The notes beneath the pieces were generated by a model. The model saw only the letters and a program-made list of their open reading frames with translations, was not told the origin of the DNA and searched no databases. Shown here in pieces: positions 36,351-45,667 of a DNA stretch of 64,000 nt. Every line of letters starts with the position of its first letter. Positions within the stretch are counted from its first letter, which is position 1. This stretch comes from Colwellia marinimaniae (GTDB taxonomy: Bacteria > Pseudomonadota > Gammaproteobacteria > Enterobacterales > Alteromonadaceae): contig NZ_BDQM01000002.1 of the NCBI RefSeq assembly GCF_002207865.1, positions 1-64,000 on the forward strand, in the 5' to 3' direction. The translations under genes and the position numbers were made by a program.

Positions 36351-38519
36351 ATGCCAGCAACAGTAACCATAGAAAACTTAACAGTTAGCCAATGTCTTTT
36401 TGACTTTATTGAATATGAAGCATTACCTGGCACAGCCATTAGTTCAAAGCACTTTTGGCAGCAATTTTCCAATATAATTAATGAACTTAGCCCCAAAAAC
36501 CAACAACTGTTATTAAAACGTGAGGCCTTACAAGCAAGCATAGATAAATACCATCAAGACAATAAGCCCTTTGATTTTGCTCACTACAAGCAGTTTTTAA
36601 TGACTATTAATTACCTTGTCCCGCAAGTAGCAGACTTTAGTATTAACACCTGTAATGTTGATAGTGAATTAGCGCTTATGGCAGGACCGCAACTTGTGGT
36701 ACCAATAATGAATGCTCGCTTTGCCTTAAACGCGGTAAATGCACGCTGGGGAAGTCTATATGATGCGCTTTATGGTAGCGATGTCATCAGTGATGAAAAT
36801 GGTGCCAAGCCAAGTAAAGCCTATAACCCAGTACGGGGTAAAAAGGTTATCGCCTTTGCCAAGGATAGTTTAGATCAAGCCCTGCCACTTGTTTCTGGCA
36901 GCCATAAGCAAGCGATTAGTTACCACTTAACTGAGCAGCAATTGATGGTAACTTTGACTAATGGTCAACAAACCGCCTTAAAGGTACCCTCAGCTTTTAT
37001 TGGTTTTACTGGCAGTATCAATAAACCACAATCGTTAATGTTTTCTCACCATGGCTTACATTTAAATTTATTATTTAATGATGAAAGTAATAGTGGTCAG
37101 CAAGATGTTACTGGGTTAAGTGACATCATGCTTGAATCTGCTTTAACCACTATTATGGATTTTGAAGACTCAGTCGCAGCGGTTGATGCCGAAGATAAGG
37201 TATTAGCTTATCGAAATTGGTTGGGGTTAATGACAGGTAAGTTATCTGCCACGGTAAATAAAAATGGTCAAAACATCACTCGTACCATGAACCCTGATTT
37301 TAGCGTACAGACACTGAATGGCGACACAGTTACCCTGAAGGGGCGAAGTTTAATGTTCGTCCGTAATGTCGGTCACTTGATGACAAATAATGCCATTATC
37401 GATAGCCAAGGTAACGAAGTACCTGAAGGCATTCTCGATGCAATGATCACCTCTTTAGTTGCCTTGCATGACTTAAAAGGTAATGGTGAATACCGTAACA
37501 GTAGTGAAGGTTCAATTTACATTGTTAAGCCAAAAATGCACGGCCCTGAAGAAGTAGCTTTTGCCGACACCTTATTCTCTCGGGTAGAAAAGGCATTGTC
37601 ATTACCAAGCAACACCATAAAAATGGGTATTATGGATGAAGAAAGACGTACCAGTGTCAATTTGAAGAACTGTATTTTTGCTGCCAAAGATCGTGTGGTA
37701 TTTATCAACACCGGATTTTTAGACAGAACAGGCGATGAAATTCATACCTCTATGATGGCTGGTGCTATGGCAAGAAAAGCCGATATAAAGTTAACGACTT
37801 GGATTAGCGCCTATGAAGATAACAATGTTGATGTCGGCCTGGCTTGCGGTTTTAGCCAAAAGGCGCAAATTGGTAAAGGTATGTGGCCAATTCCAGATCA
37901 AATGTCAAACATGTTAGCAACCAAGATAAATCATGTGGAAGCCGGGGCAAATACGGCTTGGGTACCTTCACCTACGGCAGCGACATTGCACGCCCTGCAT
38001 TACCATAAAGTGAACGTATTTGCTGTACAAACACAGCTTAGTCAACGTAAAGCCGCTGATATTGATGATATATTAACCATTCCACTGGCAAAAAATACCG
38101 ATTGGAGTGCAACGGAAATAAGCCAAGAGCTAGACAATAATTGCCAAGGAATTCTAGGCTATGTAGTACGCTGGATAGATCAAGGTGTCGGATGTTCTAA
38201 GGTACCGGATATCAATGATGTCGGCTTAATGGAAGATAAAGCGACCTTAAGAATTTCCAGTCAACACATTGCCAACTGGCTTACACATAACATTTGTACA
38301 ACCGCGCAAGTACAGGCAAGTTTAGAGAAAATGGCCCGTATTGTTGATCAACAAAACGCGACTGATGTTAACTATCAAGCAATGAGTGATGATTTTAGCA
38401 ATAACATTGCCTTTAAAGCCGCTTGCGCATTAATATTTTCCGGTGCCAAACAGCCAAATGGTTATACCGAGCCGTTACTGCATCAATATCGCTTAGCAAA
38501 GAAGCGTCAACAGCGCTAA
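36351..38519 (+). CDS. glcB: Malate synthase G
   Basis: The 722-residue enzyme condenses glyoxylate with acetyl-CoA to malate. Its length and domains are those of isoform G (E. coli GlcB 723) and not the 530-residue isoform A. The family motif IMDFEDSVAAVDAEDK is near residue 265. NTGFLDRTGDEIHT is near residue 450 and GANTAWVPSPTAATLHALHYH near residue 540. It works with the nearby aceA in the glyoxylate shunt. The 350 bp upstream are A/T-rich with no recognisable site. Confidence 0.96.
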   Translation: MPATVTIENLTVSQCLFDFIEYEALPGTAISSKHFWQQFSNIINELSPKNQQLLLKREALQASIDKYHQDNKPFDFAHYKQFLMTINYLVPQVADFSINTCNVDSELALMAGPQLVVPIMNARFALNAVNARWGSLYDALYGSDVISDENGAKPSKAYNPVRGKKVIAFAKDSLDQALPLVSGSHKQAISYHLTEQQLMVTLTNGQQTALKVPSAFIGFTGSINKPQSLMFSHHGLHLNLLFNDESNSGQQDVTGLSDIMLESALTTIMDFEDSVAAVDAEDKVLAYRNWLGLMTGKLSATVNKNGQNITRTMNPDFSVQTLNGDTVTLKGRSLMFVRNVGHLMTNNAIIDSQGNEVPEGILDAMITSLVALHDLKGNGEYRNSSEGSIYIVKPKMHGPEEVAFADTLFSRVEKALSLPSNTIKMGIMDEERRTSVNLKNCIFAAKDRVVFINTGFLDRTGDEIHTSMMAGAMARKADIKLTTWISAYEDNNVDVGLACGFSQKAQIGKGMWPIPDQMSNMLATKINHVEAGANTAWVPSPTAATLHALHYHKVNVFAVQTQLSQRKAADIDDILTIPLAKNTDWSATEISQELDNNCQGILGYVVRWIDQGVGCSKVPDINDVGLMEDKATLRISSQHIANWLTHNICTTAQVQASLEKMARIVDQQNATDVNYQAMSDDFSNNIAFKAACALIFSGAKQPNGYTEPLLHQYRLAKKRQQR

Positions 38520-38571
38520 CTAATAGTTAAAGTTAAACTAAGTCGCTCAAGCGCTAAACGAAAAAAGTAAC

Positions 38572-38607
38572 CAACACAGGCGCTATTGCATAATAGCGCC
38601 TGTGTTG
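38572..38607. terminator. Perfect 16-bp hairpin after malate synthase
   Basis: CAACACAGGCGCTATT at 38572-38587 pairs perfectly with AATAGCGCCTGTGTTG at 38592-38607 around GCAT. It is GC-rich but has no T run, so it may stop transcription weakly, stabilise the 3' end, or be a short dispersed repeat. The remaining 38608-38986 shows nothing else. Confidence 0.55.
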
Positions 38608-38986
38608 CTTGTCATGCTCCCCCAAGCGAAGTCAAAGCGTTAAGCTAGGTTCAACAACTACTTCGAGTTTTTTGTGACTCATGTAAATTTTTTGAAATAC
38701 TTGGTAATATTTATGCCCTTAAATGGTGCTAATAAATAGACAGCTTATAGGTAATTATTAGCCATTTTACTTTAACAATGTTCTTTAACCAACTTTTACC
38801 ATCTACCGTGTGAAAGAAGCAACTTATCTCAACTCGCTAGCATAATGAGTAAACAACCAGTAAAGTAACAACTGTTACAATTGAGTAATCTTAAATAATA
38901 GCTGCAACTCAAGCAATAAAAGACATAGTGGTTGCGAACAACACCACACTTAACCAGTATATGGGCAAAGCTAAAGGATATAGGCA

Positions 38987-39427
38987 ATGAAATCAGTTAA
39001 ATTACTATTAGTTAGTTTTACTATCACCTTCGTAATATTGAGCAATATATCCCCGGCACTTGCCAAGTCTGCTATTAAAATACAGTATTTAAATGTGAGC
39101 AATGCCTATAGCTCGAGCTATAATAACTACAATTTTATCAAGGTAGTGGCAAAAACACCTAGCACACTAGCCAGTCAATACCGTAATAATTTTTCCACGG
39201 GCTTAATTTTGTCAAACCCGACTATGTTAACGCTAGAAAATTCACCCTTAACAATGAATGTTGTCAATAATTCCAATGAGTTTTTTAACAGCGCCATGGC
39301 TTTTAGCGACAAGCTAAACCAATTTATTTCATACTTTACCAGCCCGGTTAAAGGAAATATTACTGAGCAGCTAGAGCCAACACCTAAGAGCAAAGTGATA
39401 AAGGCAAAATGTAACAGCAAAGTATAG
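38987..39427 (+). CDS. Secreted hypothetical protein
   Basis: The 146-residue protein has a clear signal peptide (LLLVSFTITFVILSNISPALA, cut near residue 26). A Ser/Asn/Tyr-rich stretch (NVSNAYSSSYNNYNF) follows. There is no domain I recognise. AAGGA lies 8 bases before the ATG. It stands alone between two long intergenic regions, possibly species-restricted. Confidence 0.6.
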   Translation: MKSVKLLLVSFTITFVILSNISPALAKSAIKIQYLNVSNAYSSSYNNYNFIKVVAKTPSTLASQYRNNFSTGLILSNPTMLTLENSPLTMNVVNNSNEFFNSAMAFSDKLNQFISYFTSPVKGNITEQLEPTPKSKVIKAKCNSKV

Positions 39428-39431
39428 TTAA

Positions 39432-39538
39432 TGACCCGCTATTGATAAACGTTTTACCTTCATAATTGAATAAATTGTGCCATTAATTTAACTTAGATAT
39501 TATCCCCCCCCATGATCCAGGGTTCAGCTTAGTTAACT
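39432..39538. mobile_element. Internally deleted copy of the dispersed inverted-repeat element
   Basis: GACCCGCTATTGATAAACG and the following bases to about 39478 match 62047-62093 of the complete element. GATCCAGGGTTCAGCTTAGTTAAC at 39514-39537 then matches its right terminal arm with a few changes. The segment between the two is shortened and different. It fills much of the 327-bp gap before the acylase gene. Confidence 0.55.
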
Positions 39539-39754
39539 AAATATGGGCAAATCGCCAAGCTCTCTCGTCCAACAACTCAGTATTGTTCAGCCCAGTATTT
39601 ACTAGGCCAAGAATAAACAGTAATACTCTGAGGTCTATTGAGTTAATAGCCATAAGTATGCTAATACCATTGTTTAAATAAAAGTAACTAAGAATATTCA
39701 CTCAGGGCATTTTGCGTTACTCTGCTATATCAATTTATCTAGCTTGCCTTATCC

Positions 39755-42199
39755 ATGAACAAAATAAAAAAAATACTCACTGGCTTCTTACTTATCAGTT
39801 TATTAGTGTTAGCAACGGCATTAACTTGGCTTTACAGTAAAGTTGATAGCGCCCTACCACTACTAGACGGGAAAAAAACCGTTTTTGGCTTAAAAAAAAC
39901 TGCCATAATTGAGCGAGACCAGCAGGGTATTGCCACGATAAAGGCCGAAAGTAGAGCCGATATTGCTGTTGCTTTAGGGTTTGTCCATGCACAAGAGCGA
40001 TTTTTTCAGATGGACTTATTAAGACGAAACTCCGCAGGTGAGTTGGCCAGCCTTTTTGGTGTTGTCGCTCTTGATTATGATAAATCGATCCGTAAACATC
40101 GCTTTCGCGATCGGGCCAGAGCAATAGTCGCTCAGCTGCCCCAAGAGCAACTTGATTTAGTTAAAGCCTATACTCGAGGTGTCAACCAAGGGTTAAAATA
40201 TTTATCCTCTTCGCCTTTTGAATACCTTCTGCTGCAACAAGAGCCGGTGCAATGGAGTGAAGAAGACTCAATCCTCACTATTTTTAGTATGTATATAGAT
40301 CTTCAATACCACGATGGTAAACGTGAGCGTACCCTGGGTTTAATGAAAGCAGTGTTATCGGGTGATGTGTATGCATTTTTAGATCCTAAAGGCAGTATCT
40401 GGGATGCGGCAATTGATGGTAGTCAATTATCTCCAGCGCCTATGCCTAAAGAGGCGTGGCCTTCTGCTACAAGTGTTAACCTTGACGGTAAAAATGACAT
40501 TGCATTGGCTAATAACACACAACTAGCTAATAATATTGCCAATAGATATCAAGGTGAAAATTTCCCTGGTTCTAACAGCTGGGCAATTTCAGGCGCGTTA
40601 ACCTCGACCGGAAGCGCCATTTTAGCCAATGATATGCACCTTGGCATTCGTGTACCTAATACTTGGTTTCGCGCTTCTTTTGAATATCCACATATCACAA
40701 TTTCTGGCTTAAAGTCCGTTACTGAACAAATTAAAGTCACTGGCGCCACCTTGCCAGGTACTCCAAATATGGTTATTGGTAGCAATGGTCATATTGCCTG
40801 GGGCTTTACCAATAGCTACGGCGACTATAGTGATGTGATTGTGCTAACCACTAATGCTGATGACAGCCAATATTTAACGCCAACTGGCTATCAAGACTTT
40901 ACCTTTCATAAACAGGTAATCGCCATTAAAGGACAAAAAGCCCAAGCGATCACGGTAAAGGAAACAATTTGGGGGCCTGTTATTGGGAAAAACCATCAAG
41001 GGAAATCACTGGCCTATCGCTGGGTTGCCCACGATAAGGAAGCAGTCAACTTAACAGCTACTCAATTAGAGCAAGCAAAAACTGTTGAGCAGGCGTTAGA
41101 TATTGCAGCTCGCTCCGGTATCCCTGCGCAAAATATTTTGGTCGCGGATAAAGACGGTGCTATTGGCTGGACCATTATGGGACCAATCCCTATCAAAAAA
41201 GGCGCCGTTGGTGAAACACCTCAATCATGGAGCTCAGGGGATAATCGCTGGCAAGGCTATTTAATTCCTTCAGACTATCCTCGCATTGAAAATCCAGAAA
41301 ACCACAGACTATGGACGGCGAATTCCCGTGTCGTTGGTGGTAAAATGTATGAAAAACTTGGCAATGGTGGCTATGCCCTCGGTGCTCGTGCAAAGCAAAT
41401 TAGAGATAATTTACTCGCCCAAGAACAGTTTGACGAACAAGCGCTACTTAAAATAGGCCTAGATGATGAAGCCGTTTTTTTACAACGCTGGCAGCAGTTT
41501 ATTATTGAGACCGTGTTAACCGAACAAGTACTTGCCCAGCATAATAACTTTGCGCAAGTAAAAACCTTATTAACAAAACCCGAGGTATTAAGAGCTAGCA
41601 TTGACTCTGTGAGTTATCGCTTAGTGCGTAACTTTAGAATTAACCTTCGAGATAGTGTTTTTTTCGAATTGAATACAAGTTTAAAAAATATTGATAACGC
41701 TTTTAATTTCAAAAGTATTCGCCACCAAATTGAAGTGCCCTTATGGCAGCTTATTAATGAACAACCCAATAACTTCATCATGCTAGGGGGAAATAGCTGG
41801 CAAGAGCTGTTTACTAAGGCACTAACCTTAACCCTTAGTGATATGTCGACTAACCAGCCACTAAATGCTGCGACCTGGGGGCAACAAAACAGTTCGGCGA
41901 TAAAACACCCCTTAAGTAGTGCCCTGCCGCTATTAAATTATTGGCTTGATATGCCAAGTGAAGCATTAGCTGGCGATAGCTATATGCCAAGGGTACAAGG
42001 AAAAGCCTTTGGTGCCTCTGAACGTATGGTGGTATCACCGGGGCACGAAATTGATGGTATATTTCATATGCCAACTAGCCAATCAGGTCACCCTTGGAGT
42101 CCGTATTATGGCATGGGACATAGTGACTGGGAACAAGGTATAGCTTCGCCATTTTTACCGGGAAAAACGCAGTATAAGTTGACCTTACTTAGCTATTAA
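39755..42199 (+). CDS. Penicillin acylase (S45) family hydrolase
   Basis: The 814-residue Ntn-hydrolase precursor has an N-terminal membrane anchor or signal (residues about 7-27). The A-chain region contains ALGFVHAQERFFQMDLLRR. The self-cleavage and catalytic site is PGSNSW, with Ser273 expected as the new N-terminus of the beta chain. AIAWGFTN-like segments (HIAWGFTNSYGDYSD) and LWTANSRVVGG are typical. The family cleaves amides such as penicillins or acyl-homoserine lactones; quorum quenching is possible but not shown. It appears to act in the periplasm. Confidence 0.9.
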   Translation: MNKIKKILTGFLLISLLVLATALTWLYSKVDSALPLLDGKKTVFGLKKTAIIERDQQGIATIKAESRADIAVALGFVHAQERFFQMDLLRRNSAGELASLFGVVALDYDKSIRKHRFRDRARAIVAQLPQEQLDLVKAYTRGVNQGLKYLSSSPFEYLLLQQEPVQWSEEDSILTIFSMYIDLQYHDGKRERTLGLMKAVLSGDVYAFLDPKGSIWDAAIDGSQLSPAPMPKEAWPSATSVNLDGKNDIALANNTQLANNIANRYQGENFPGSNSWAISGALTSTGSAILANDMHLGIRVPNTWFRASFEYPHITISGLKSVTEQIKVTGATLPGTPNMVIGSNGHIAWGFTNSYGDYSDVIVLTTNADDSQYLTPTGYQDFTFHKQVIAIKGQKAQAITVKETIWGPVIGKNHQGKSLAYRWVAHDKEAVNLTATQLEQAKTVEQALDIAARSGIPAQNILVADKDGAIGWTIMGPIPIKKGAVGETPQSWSSGDNRWQGYLIPSDYPRIENPENHRLWTANSRVVGGKMYEKLGNGGYALGARAKQIRDNLLAQEQFDEQALLKIGLDDEAVFLQRWQQFIIETVLTEQVLAQHNNFAQVKTLLTKPEVLRASIDSVSYRLVRNFRINLRDSVFFELNTSLKNIDNAFNFKSIRHQIEVPLWQLINEQPNNFIMLGGNSWQELFTKALTLTLSDMSTNQPLNAATWGQQNSSAIKHPLSSALPLLNYWLDMPSEALAGDSYMPRVQGKAFGASERMVVSPGHEIDGIFHMPTSQSGHPWSPYYGMGHSDWEQGIASPFLPGKTQYKLTLLSY

Positions 42200-42261
42200 G
42201 TAGTGTTTAATTACGAAGACAATATTGGCACTATGCTGACAATTTAATAAAGAGATAAACT

Positions 42262-42648
42262 ATGACTATATTAATTATTTGCTTGTTTTTAGCACTGTTT
42301 TTACCACTACTGGCAAAAATCCCAGTAGCTTTTGCCATGGCTAAACTTGGCGGATACAACAATAATCACCCAAGAGAGCAGCAAAGCAAACTCACCGGAT
42401 TTGGTGCTCGTGCCCTCGCTGCCCATCAAAATGCTTTTGAGTCAGTTATTCTTTTTTCCCCCGCACTTCTTTTAGCCCTAGCAACAAACAATAGCCAACC
42501 AACAATACTGGTGTTGGCTGTTGTCCATATAATTGCACGAGTGCTCTATAACCTTTTCTATTTGTTAAATATTGGCCTATTAAGATCAATAGTCTGGGCT
42601 ATTGCTACCTTATGCAGCTTTGCCATAATATTTCAATGCATACCTTAA
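42262..42648 (+). CDS. MAPEG family membrane protein
   Basis: The 128-residue protein has four hydrophobic helices and the MAPEG features NNNHPREQ and ARALAAHQNAFESVILFSPALLLA. Eukaryotic relatives make leukotrienes or conjugate glutathione, but bacterial members are mostly uncharacterised. An AAAGAGAT ribosome site precedes the ATG. It lies 62 bp after the acylase gene and 110 bp before pheA. Confidence 0.87.
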   Translation: MTILIICLFLALFLPLLAKIPVAFAMAKLGGYNNNHPREQQSKLTGFGARALAAHQNAFESVILFSPALLLALATNNSQPTILVLAVVHIIARVLYNLFYLLNIGLLRSIVWAIATLCSFAIIFQCIP

Positions 42649-42758
42649 CCACTACTGACAAACAAAAACGTCTAAAGAAACAGTTGACACTATTTAGCTA
42701 AGCTAGCTAGAGTAACTACTCAAAGTAAACAGTCAATCAACAATAAAAAGGTAAACTA

Positions 42759-43934
42759 GTGAGCGAAAAGTTAGATTTAAATGAAATACGACAAGAAATA
42801 ACGCTTTTAGATCAAGATTTATTAGCTTTGTTGGCAAAACGTCGGGCGTTAACACTTAGTGTCGCGAAGAGTAAAGTGCAACAAATCCGCCCTATTAGAG
42901 ATCAACAACGCGAACAAGAGCTTTTAATACGTTTAATTAAGCAAGGTAAAATCTTAGGTTTAGATGCTCACTATGTTACCAGTGTATTTCAAACTATTAT
43001 TGAAGACTCGGTTTTAAATCAACAAGCTTACTTACAAACACTGGCTAATCCTGATATTCAAGTGCCAACCGTTAGCGTAGCCTTCCTAGGTGATAAAGGC
43101 TCATATAGCTATCTTGCCAGCCATCGCTATTTTTCCCGTAGAGCAGAGAAAATCATTGAATCAGGTTGCCAACGTTTTTCTGACATATTACATCAAGTTG
43201 AATCAGGGCAAGTTGATTACGGCATGTTGCCTATAGAAAACACCAGCTCAGGTAGTATTAACGAAGTTTATGATTTACTGCAACACACTAACCTATTTAT
43301 TGTGGGTGAAATAACTCAGCCGATAGAACATTGTCTGCTAACGTCGGTAAACACTAGCTTAGATAAAATAAAAACCATATATGCCCATGGGCAACCCTTT
43401 ACCCAATGCAGCAATTTCTTAGATAAGCAAACTGGTATTCGTATTGAGTATTGTGATAGTACTGCCGATGCCATGGCACAGGTTGCTAAGTTGCAAGATG
43501 AAACCATTGCGGTAATTGGCAGCGAAGAAGGTGGCCATCTTTATCAGTTGCACGCTTTAGAGCACTCGATTGCCAACCAAATAGAAAATCACTCTCGCTT
43601 TATTTTAGTTGCTCGAAAAGCAATTGACGTGGCAGAACAAATTCCAGCAAAAACTGCGATTATTTTGTCTACCGGTCAAAAATCAGGCGCCTTAGTAGAA
43701 TGCTTATTAGTCCTTAAGCAAAAAGGCATTAACATGTGCAAACTTGAGTCTAGACCTATCCAAGGACGCCCATGGGAAGAAATGTTTTATATTGATGTCG
43801 AAGCTAATTTAAAGAGTTTTGCCTTGCAAGAAGCAATTAACGAAATGACCCCACATACTAACTTCATTAAAGTGCTAGGCTGCTATCCGATAGAACATAT
43901 CAGTCCGACTAGCGTTCCCAGTAGTGCGCTATAG
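42759..43934 (+). CDS. pheA: Bifunctional chorismate mutase / prephenate dehydratase
   Basis: The 391-residue P-protein converts chorismate to phenylpyruvate for phenylalanine synthesis. The chorismate mutase domain is at about residues 1-90 (EIRQEITLLDQDLLALLAKR). Prephenate dehydratase is at about 105-285 (AFLGDKGSYSYLA, MLPIENTSSGSI, and a SRF-type catalytic segment NHSRFIL). The ACT domain is C-terminal, with the ESRP loop near residue 328 that binds phenylalanine. No leader peptide rich in Phe or attenuator hairpin is evident upstream. Confidence 0.96.
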   Translation: MSEKLDLNEIRQEITLLDQDLLALLAKRRALTLSVAKSKVQQIRPIRDQQREQELLIRLIKQGKILGLDAHYVTSVFQTIIEDSVLNQQAYLQTLANPDIQVPTVSVAFLGDKGSYSYLASHRYFSRRAEKIIESGCQRFSDILHQVESGQVDYGMLPIENTSSGSINEVYDLLQHTNLFIVGEITQPIEHCLLTSVNTSLDKIKTIYAHGQPFTQCSNFLDKQTGIRIEYCDSTADAMAQVAKLQDETIAVIGSEEGGHLYQLHALEHSIANQIENHSRFILVARKAIDVAEQIPAKTAIILSTGQKSGALVECLLVLKQKGINMCKLESRPIQGRPWEEMFYIDVEANLKSFALQEAINEMTPHTNFIKVLGCYPIEHISPTSVPSSAL

Positions 43935-43956
43935 ACGGCAATAACATTGTATGGGG

Positions 43957-43986
43957 CTATATATCGTTAACCTCAACGATATATAG
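43957..43986 (+). terminator. Perfect 12-bp hairpin after pheA
   Basis: CTATATATCGTT at 43957-43968 pairs perfectly with AACGATATATAG at 43975-43986 around AACCTC. No T run follows, so termination would be weak. It lies 23 bp after pheA and 66 bp before the pseudopilin gene. Confidence 0.5.
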
Positions 43987-44051
43987 TACTAGCGAGAGTT
44001 ATAGGAAAGTGTTATAAATAATAGAGTCGTTGTAGCATTTGGGTCTTTATC

Positions 44052-44657
44052 ATGCCATTTTTTCTCATTAAATCTAATAACCCACAAAAAGTTAATTATA
44101 ATAATAGTTCAAAAGGTTTTTCACTCGTTGAACTCATGATAACTATTGCCGTAGCCGCTATCATGATCACTATCGCAATTCCTAGTATGACTGTTTTTTT
44201 AGTGAAAATGCGTATTGATAATGAAATAAGTCAGCTTAATCGTTTAGTGCTTTCAGCTCGAAATAGTGCAATAACGATGGAGCAAAATGTTATCATTTGT
44301 CCACTAGAAAATGGTGTCTGCACGACAAACTGGCAAAATGAATTGACTGCATTTATTGATTTAGATAACAACGGGCTATATACAGACGATCCTTTAGCGC
44401 CTGATACTCTAGTAAAAATAAAGGCAGCGACTACAGCCGGTGACACCATTACTTATGCGGGTCAAACCAGTATAAGGTTTGCTCCAACAGGTACGTTAAC
44501 CACTGCTGCAAGCATCTTTATATACTGCCCACAAAATGACAAGAGTCTCGGACGGGCTATTGTTTTATCAATTTCCGGACGAACTTATGTCACTACTGAT
44601 GCTAATAATGACGGTCATGATGAATTCAGGAACGGCGGGAATGTTATTTGCCCATAA
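44052..44657 (+). CDS. GspH/FimT-family type IV pseudopilin
   Basis: The 201-residue prepilin has a short basic leader ending KG then FSLVELMITIAVAAIMITIAIPS, so the prepilin peptidase should cut after Gly23 and leave N-terminal Phe. The globular part contains a Cys pair (IICPLENGVCTTNW) and a C-terminal Cys (NVICP). FimT/GspH minor pilins prime pilus assembly or bind DNA during uptake. It is convergent with the minor pilin operon and therefore not in it, whereas in Pseudomonas fimT heads that operon. Confidence 0.85.
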   Translation: MPFFLIKSNNPQKVNYNNSSKGFSLVELMITIAVAAIMITIAIPSMTVFLVKMRIDNEISQLNRLVLSARNSAITMEQNVIICPLENGVCTTNWQNELTAFIDLDNNGLYTDDPLAPDTLVKIKAATTAGDTITYAGQTSIRFAPTGTLTTAASIFIYCPQNDKSLGRAIVLSISGRTYVTTDANNDGHDEFRNGGNVICP

Positions 44658-44820
44658 TAGTCACCTAAATATTACCAGCGTTCTGTATTCAAACGAGTAT
44701 CTTTTCTCTAACCTATTAGGCGTTAGTATGCATTATATCCGGCTGCTAACATCCATCAAGGCCCTAAGTTCAGCAAGCTCAAAATTTTAACATGTCGAGA
44801 TAATGTGCATATCTCACATA

Positions 44821-44855
44821 AAAAAAGCCCCATCTAATAATACAGGGCTATTCTA
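44821..44855. terminator. Possible terminator between the pseudopilin gene and the pilin operon
   Basis: AAAAAAGCCC at 44821-44830 can pair AGCCC with GGGCT at 44845-44849. It sits between convergent genes. The A run favours termination on the minus strand, that is, at the end of the pilin operon. Confidence 0.45.
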
Positions 44856-44889
44856 ATCGAGATTCTTAACTTACCTTAAGCTTTGCCGT

Positions 44890-45240
44890 TTACCTGAGCA
44901 ACTTTTTATCTAACTGCCTCGCTTTTGCACTGCTAAAGCGCTCATGCTCTTGTACACACTGCTTGACTTTATATACGGTCTTTTGAGTGTTGTGTTTACC
45001 CACTTTCCTACCTTGCAACATTTTCATTGCCTGGCTTGGTTTGTTAAAACGACCCATCACAAAACGGATATCATCACCACCACCTTGGTACTCCACAAAA
45101 CATTTAACCTGCATTTGTTTGCCCAAGACAGCTTCATACTTTTGTTGATGGTTTTTTTCAGCTATTACAGTAAACGATAATAATAATGCTGACATAGAAA
45201 AAAATGCAACACCACAAAAAGTAAAATGAACTTTAATCAT
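44890..45240 (-). CDS. Small secreted protein at the end of the pilin operon (TapY2-like)
   Basis: From the ATG at 45240 the protein has 116 residues, with a signal peptide (FCGVAFFSMSALLLSFTVIA). A small domain has two cysteines (VKCFVEY and VKQCVQE) that could form a disulfide. The ATG is one base past the pilE stop, which argues for tight coupling and against a start 17 codons upstream. The pattern resembles TapY2, a small protein at the end of type IV pilus clusters in Shewanella relatives. That comparison is from memory. Confidence 0.6.
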   Translation of the reverse strand: MIKVHFTFCGVAFFSMSALLLSFTVIAEKNHQQKYEAVLGKQMQVKCFVEYQGGGDDIRFVMGRFNKPSQAMKMLQGRKVGKHNTQKTVYKVKQCVQEHERFSSAKARQLDKKLLR

Positions 45241-45241
45241 A

Positions 45242-45667
45242 TTATTTCTCCCAACAAGTCGGTGAATTAGCACCTTGCTGCCCGGCTTCATTGATTGTTA
45301 AACTAGGGCAATAAGTATCCCTACTCTGTCTACCTTGTGCTGTAGCAGTTAAAATAAACGTGGTGCCGTTATTAGCAACCACAGAGCTAATACTATAATT
45401 TTTACTCTCGGTCACATAAGGATTGGCTGACATGCCTAAGTCTGTCATATCGGCACTATAACTGCGTCTATCAACAAACAATTGCTCTTGTAAATTAGCT
45501 AAACGCATTAATTCTCGTTGTGCCTCAGCCCTGTTTGAACGCACAACAAAATCAGCATAAGAGGGATAAACCACGGCGGCTAAAATACCAATAATGGCAA
45601 CAACAATCATTAATTCTATCAGGGTAAATCCTTGTTGCTTTTTAACTATCGCCTTATTTTGCGGCAT
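45242..45667 (-). CDS. pilE: Type IV pilus minor pilin PilE
   Basis: The 141-residue prepilin has the leader KKQQG then [24 protein letters not shown], cut after Gly13. The globular region has an [17 protein letters not shown] alpha-helix and the D-region pair Cys (DTYCPSL, SPTCWEK). Short length and position last after pilY1 mark it as the minor pilin PilE rather than the main subunit. Its start overlaps the pilY1 stop (TAATG). Confidence 0.9.
   Translation of the reverse strand: MPQNKAIVKKQQGFTLIELMIVVAIIGILAAVVYPSYADFVVRSNRAEAQRELMRLANLQEQLFVDRRSYSADMTDLGMSANPYVTESKNYSISSVVANNGTTFILTATAQGRQSRDTYCPSLTINEAGQQGANSPTCWEK

Noticed and set aside
42649..42758. Phenylalanine attenuator before pheA
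   Set aside because: No short frame with consecutive Phe codons and no terminator/antiterminator pair.
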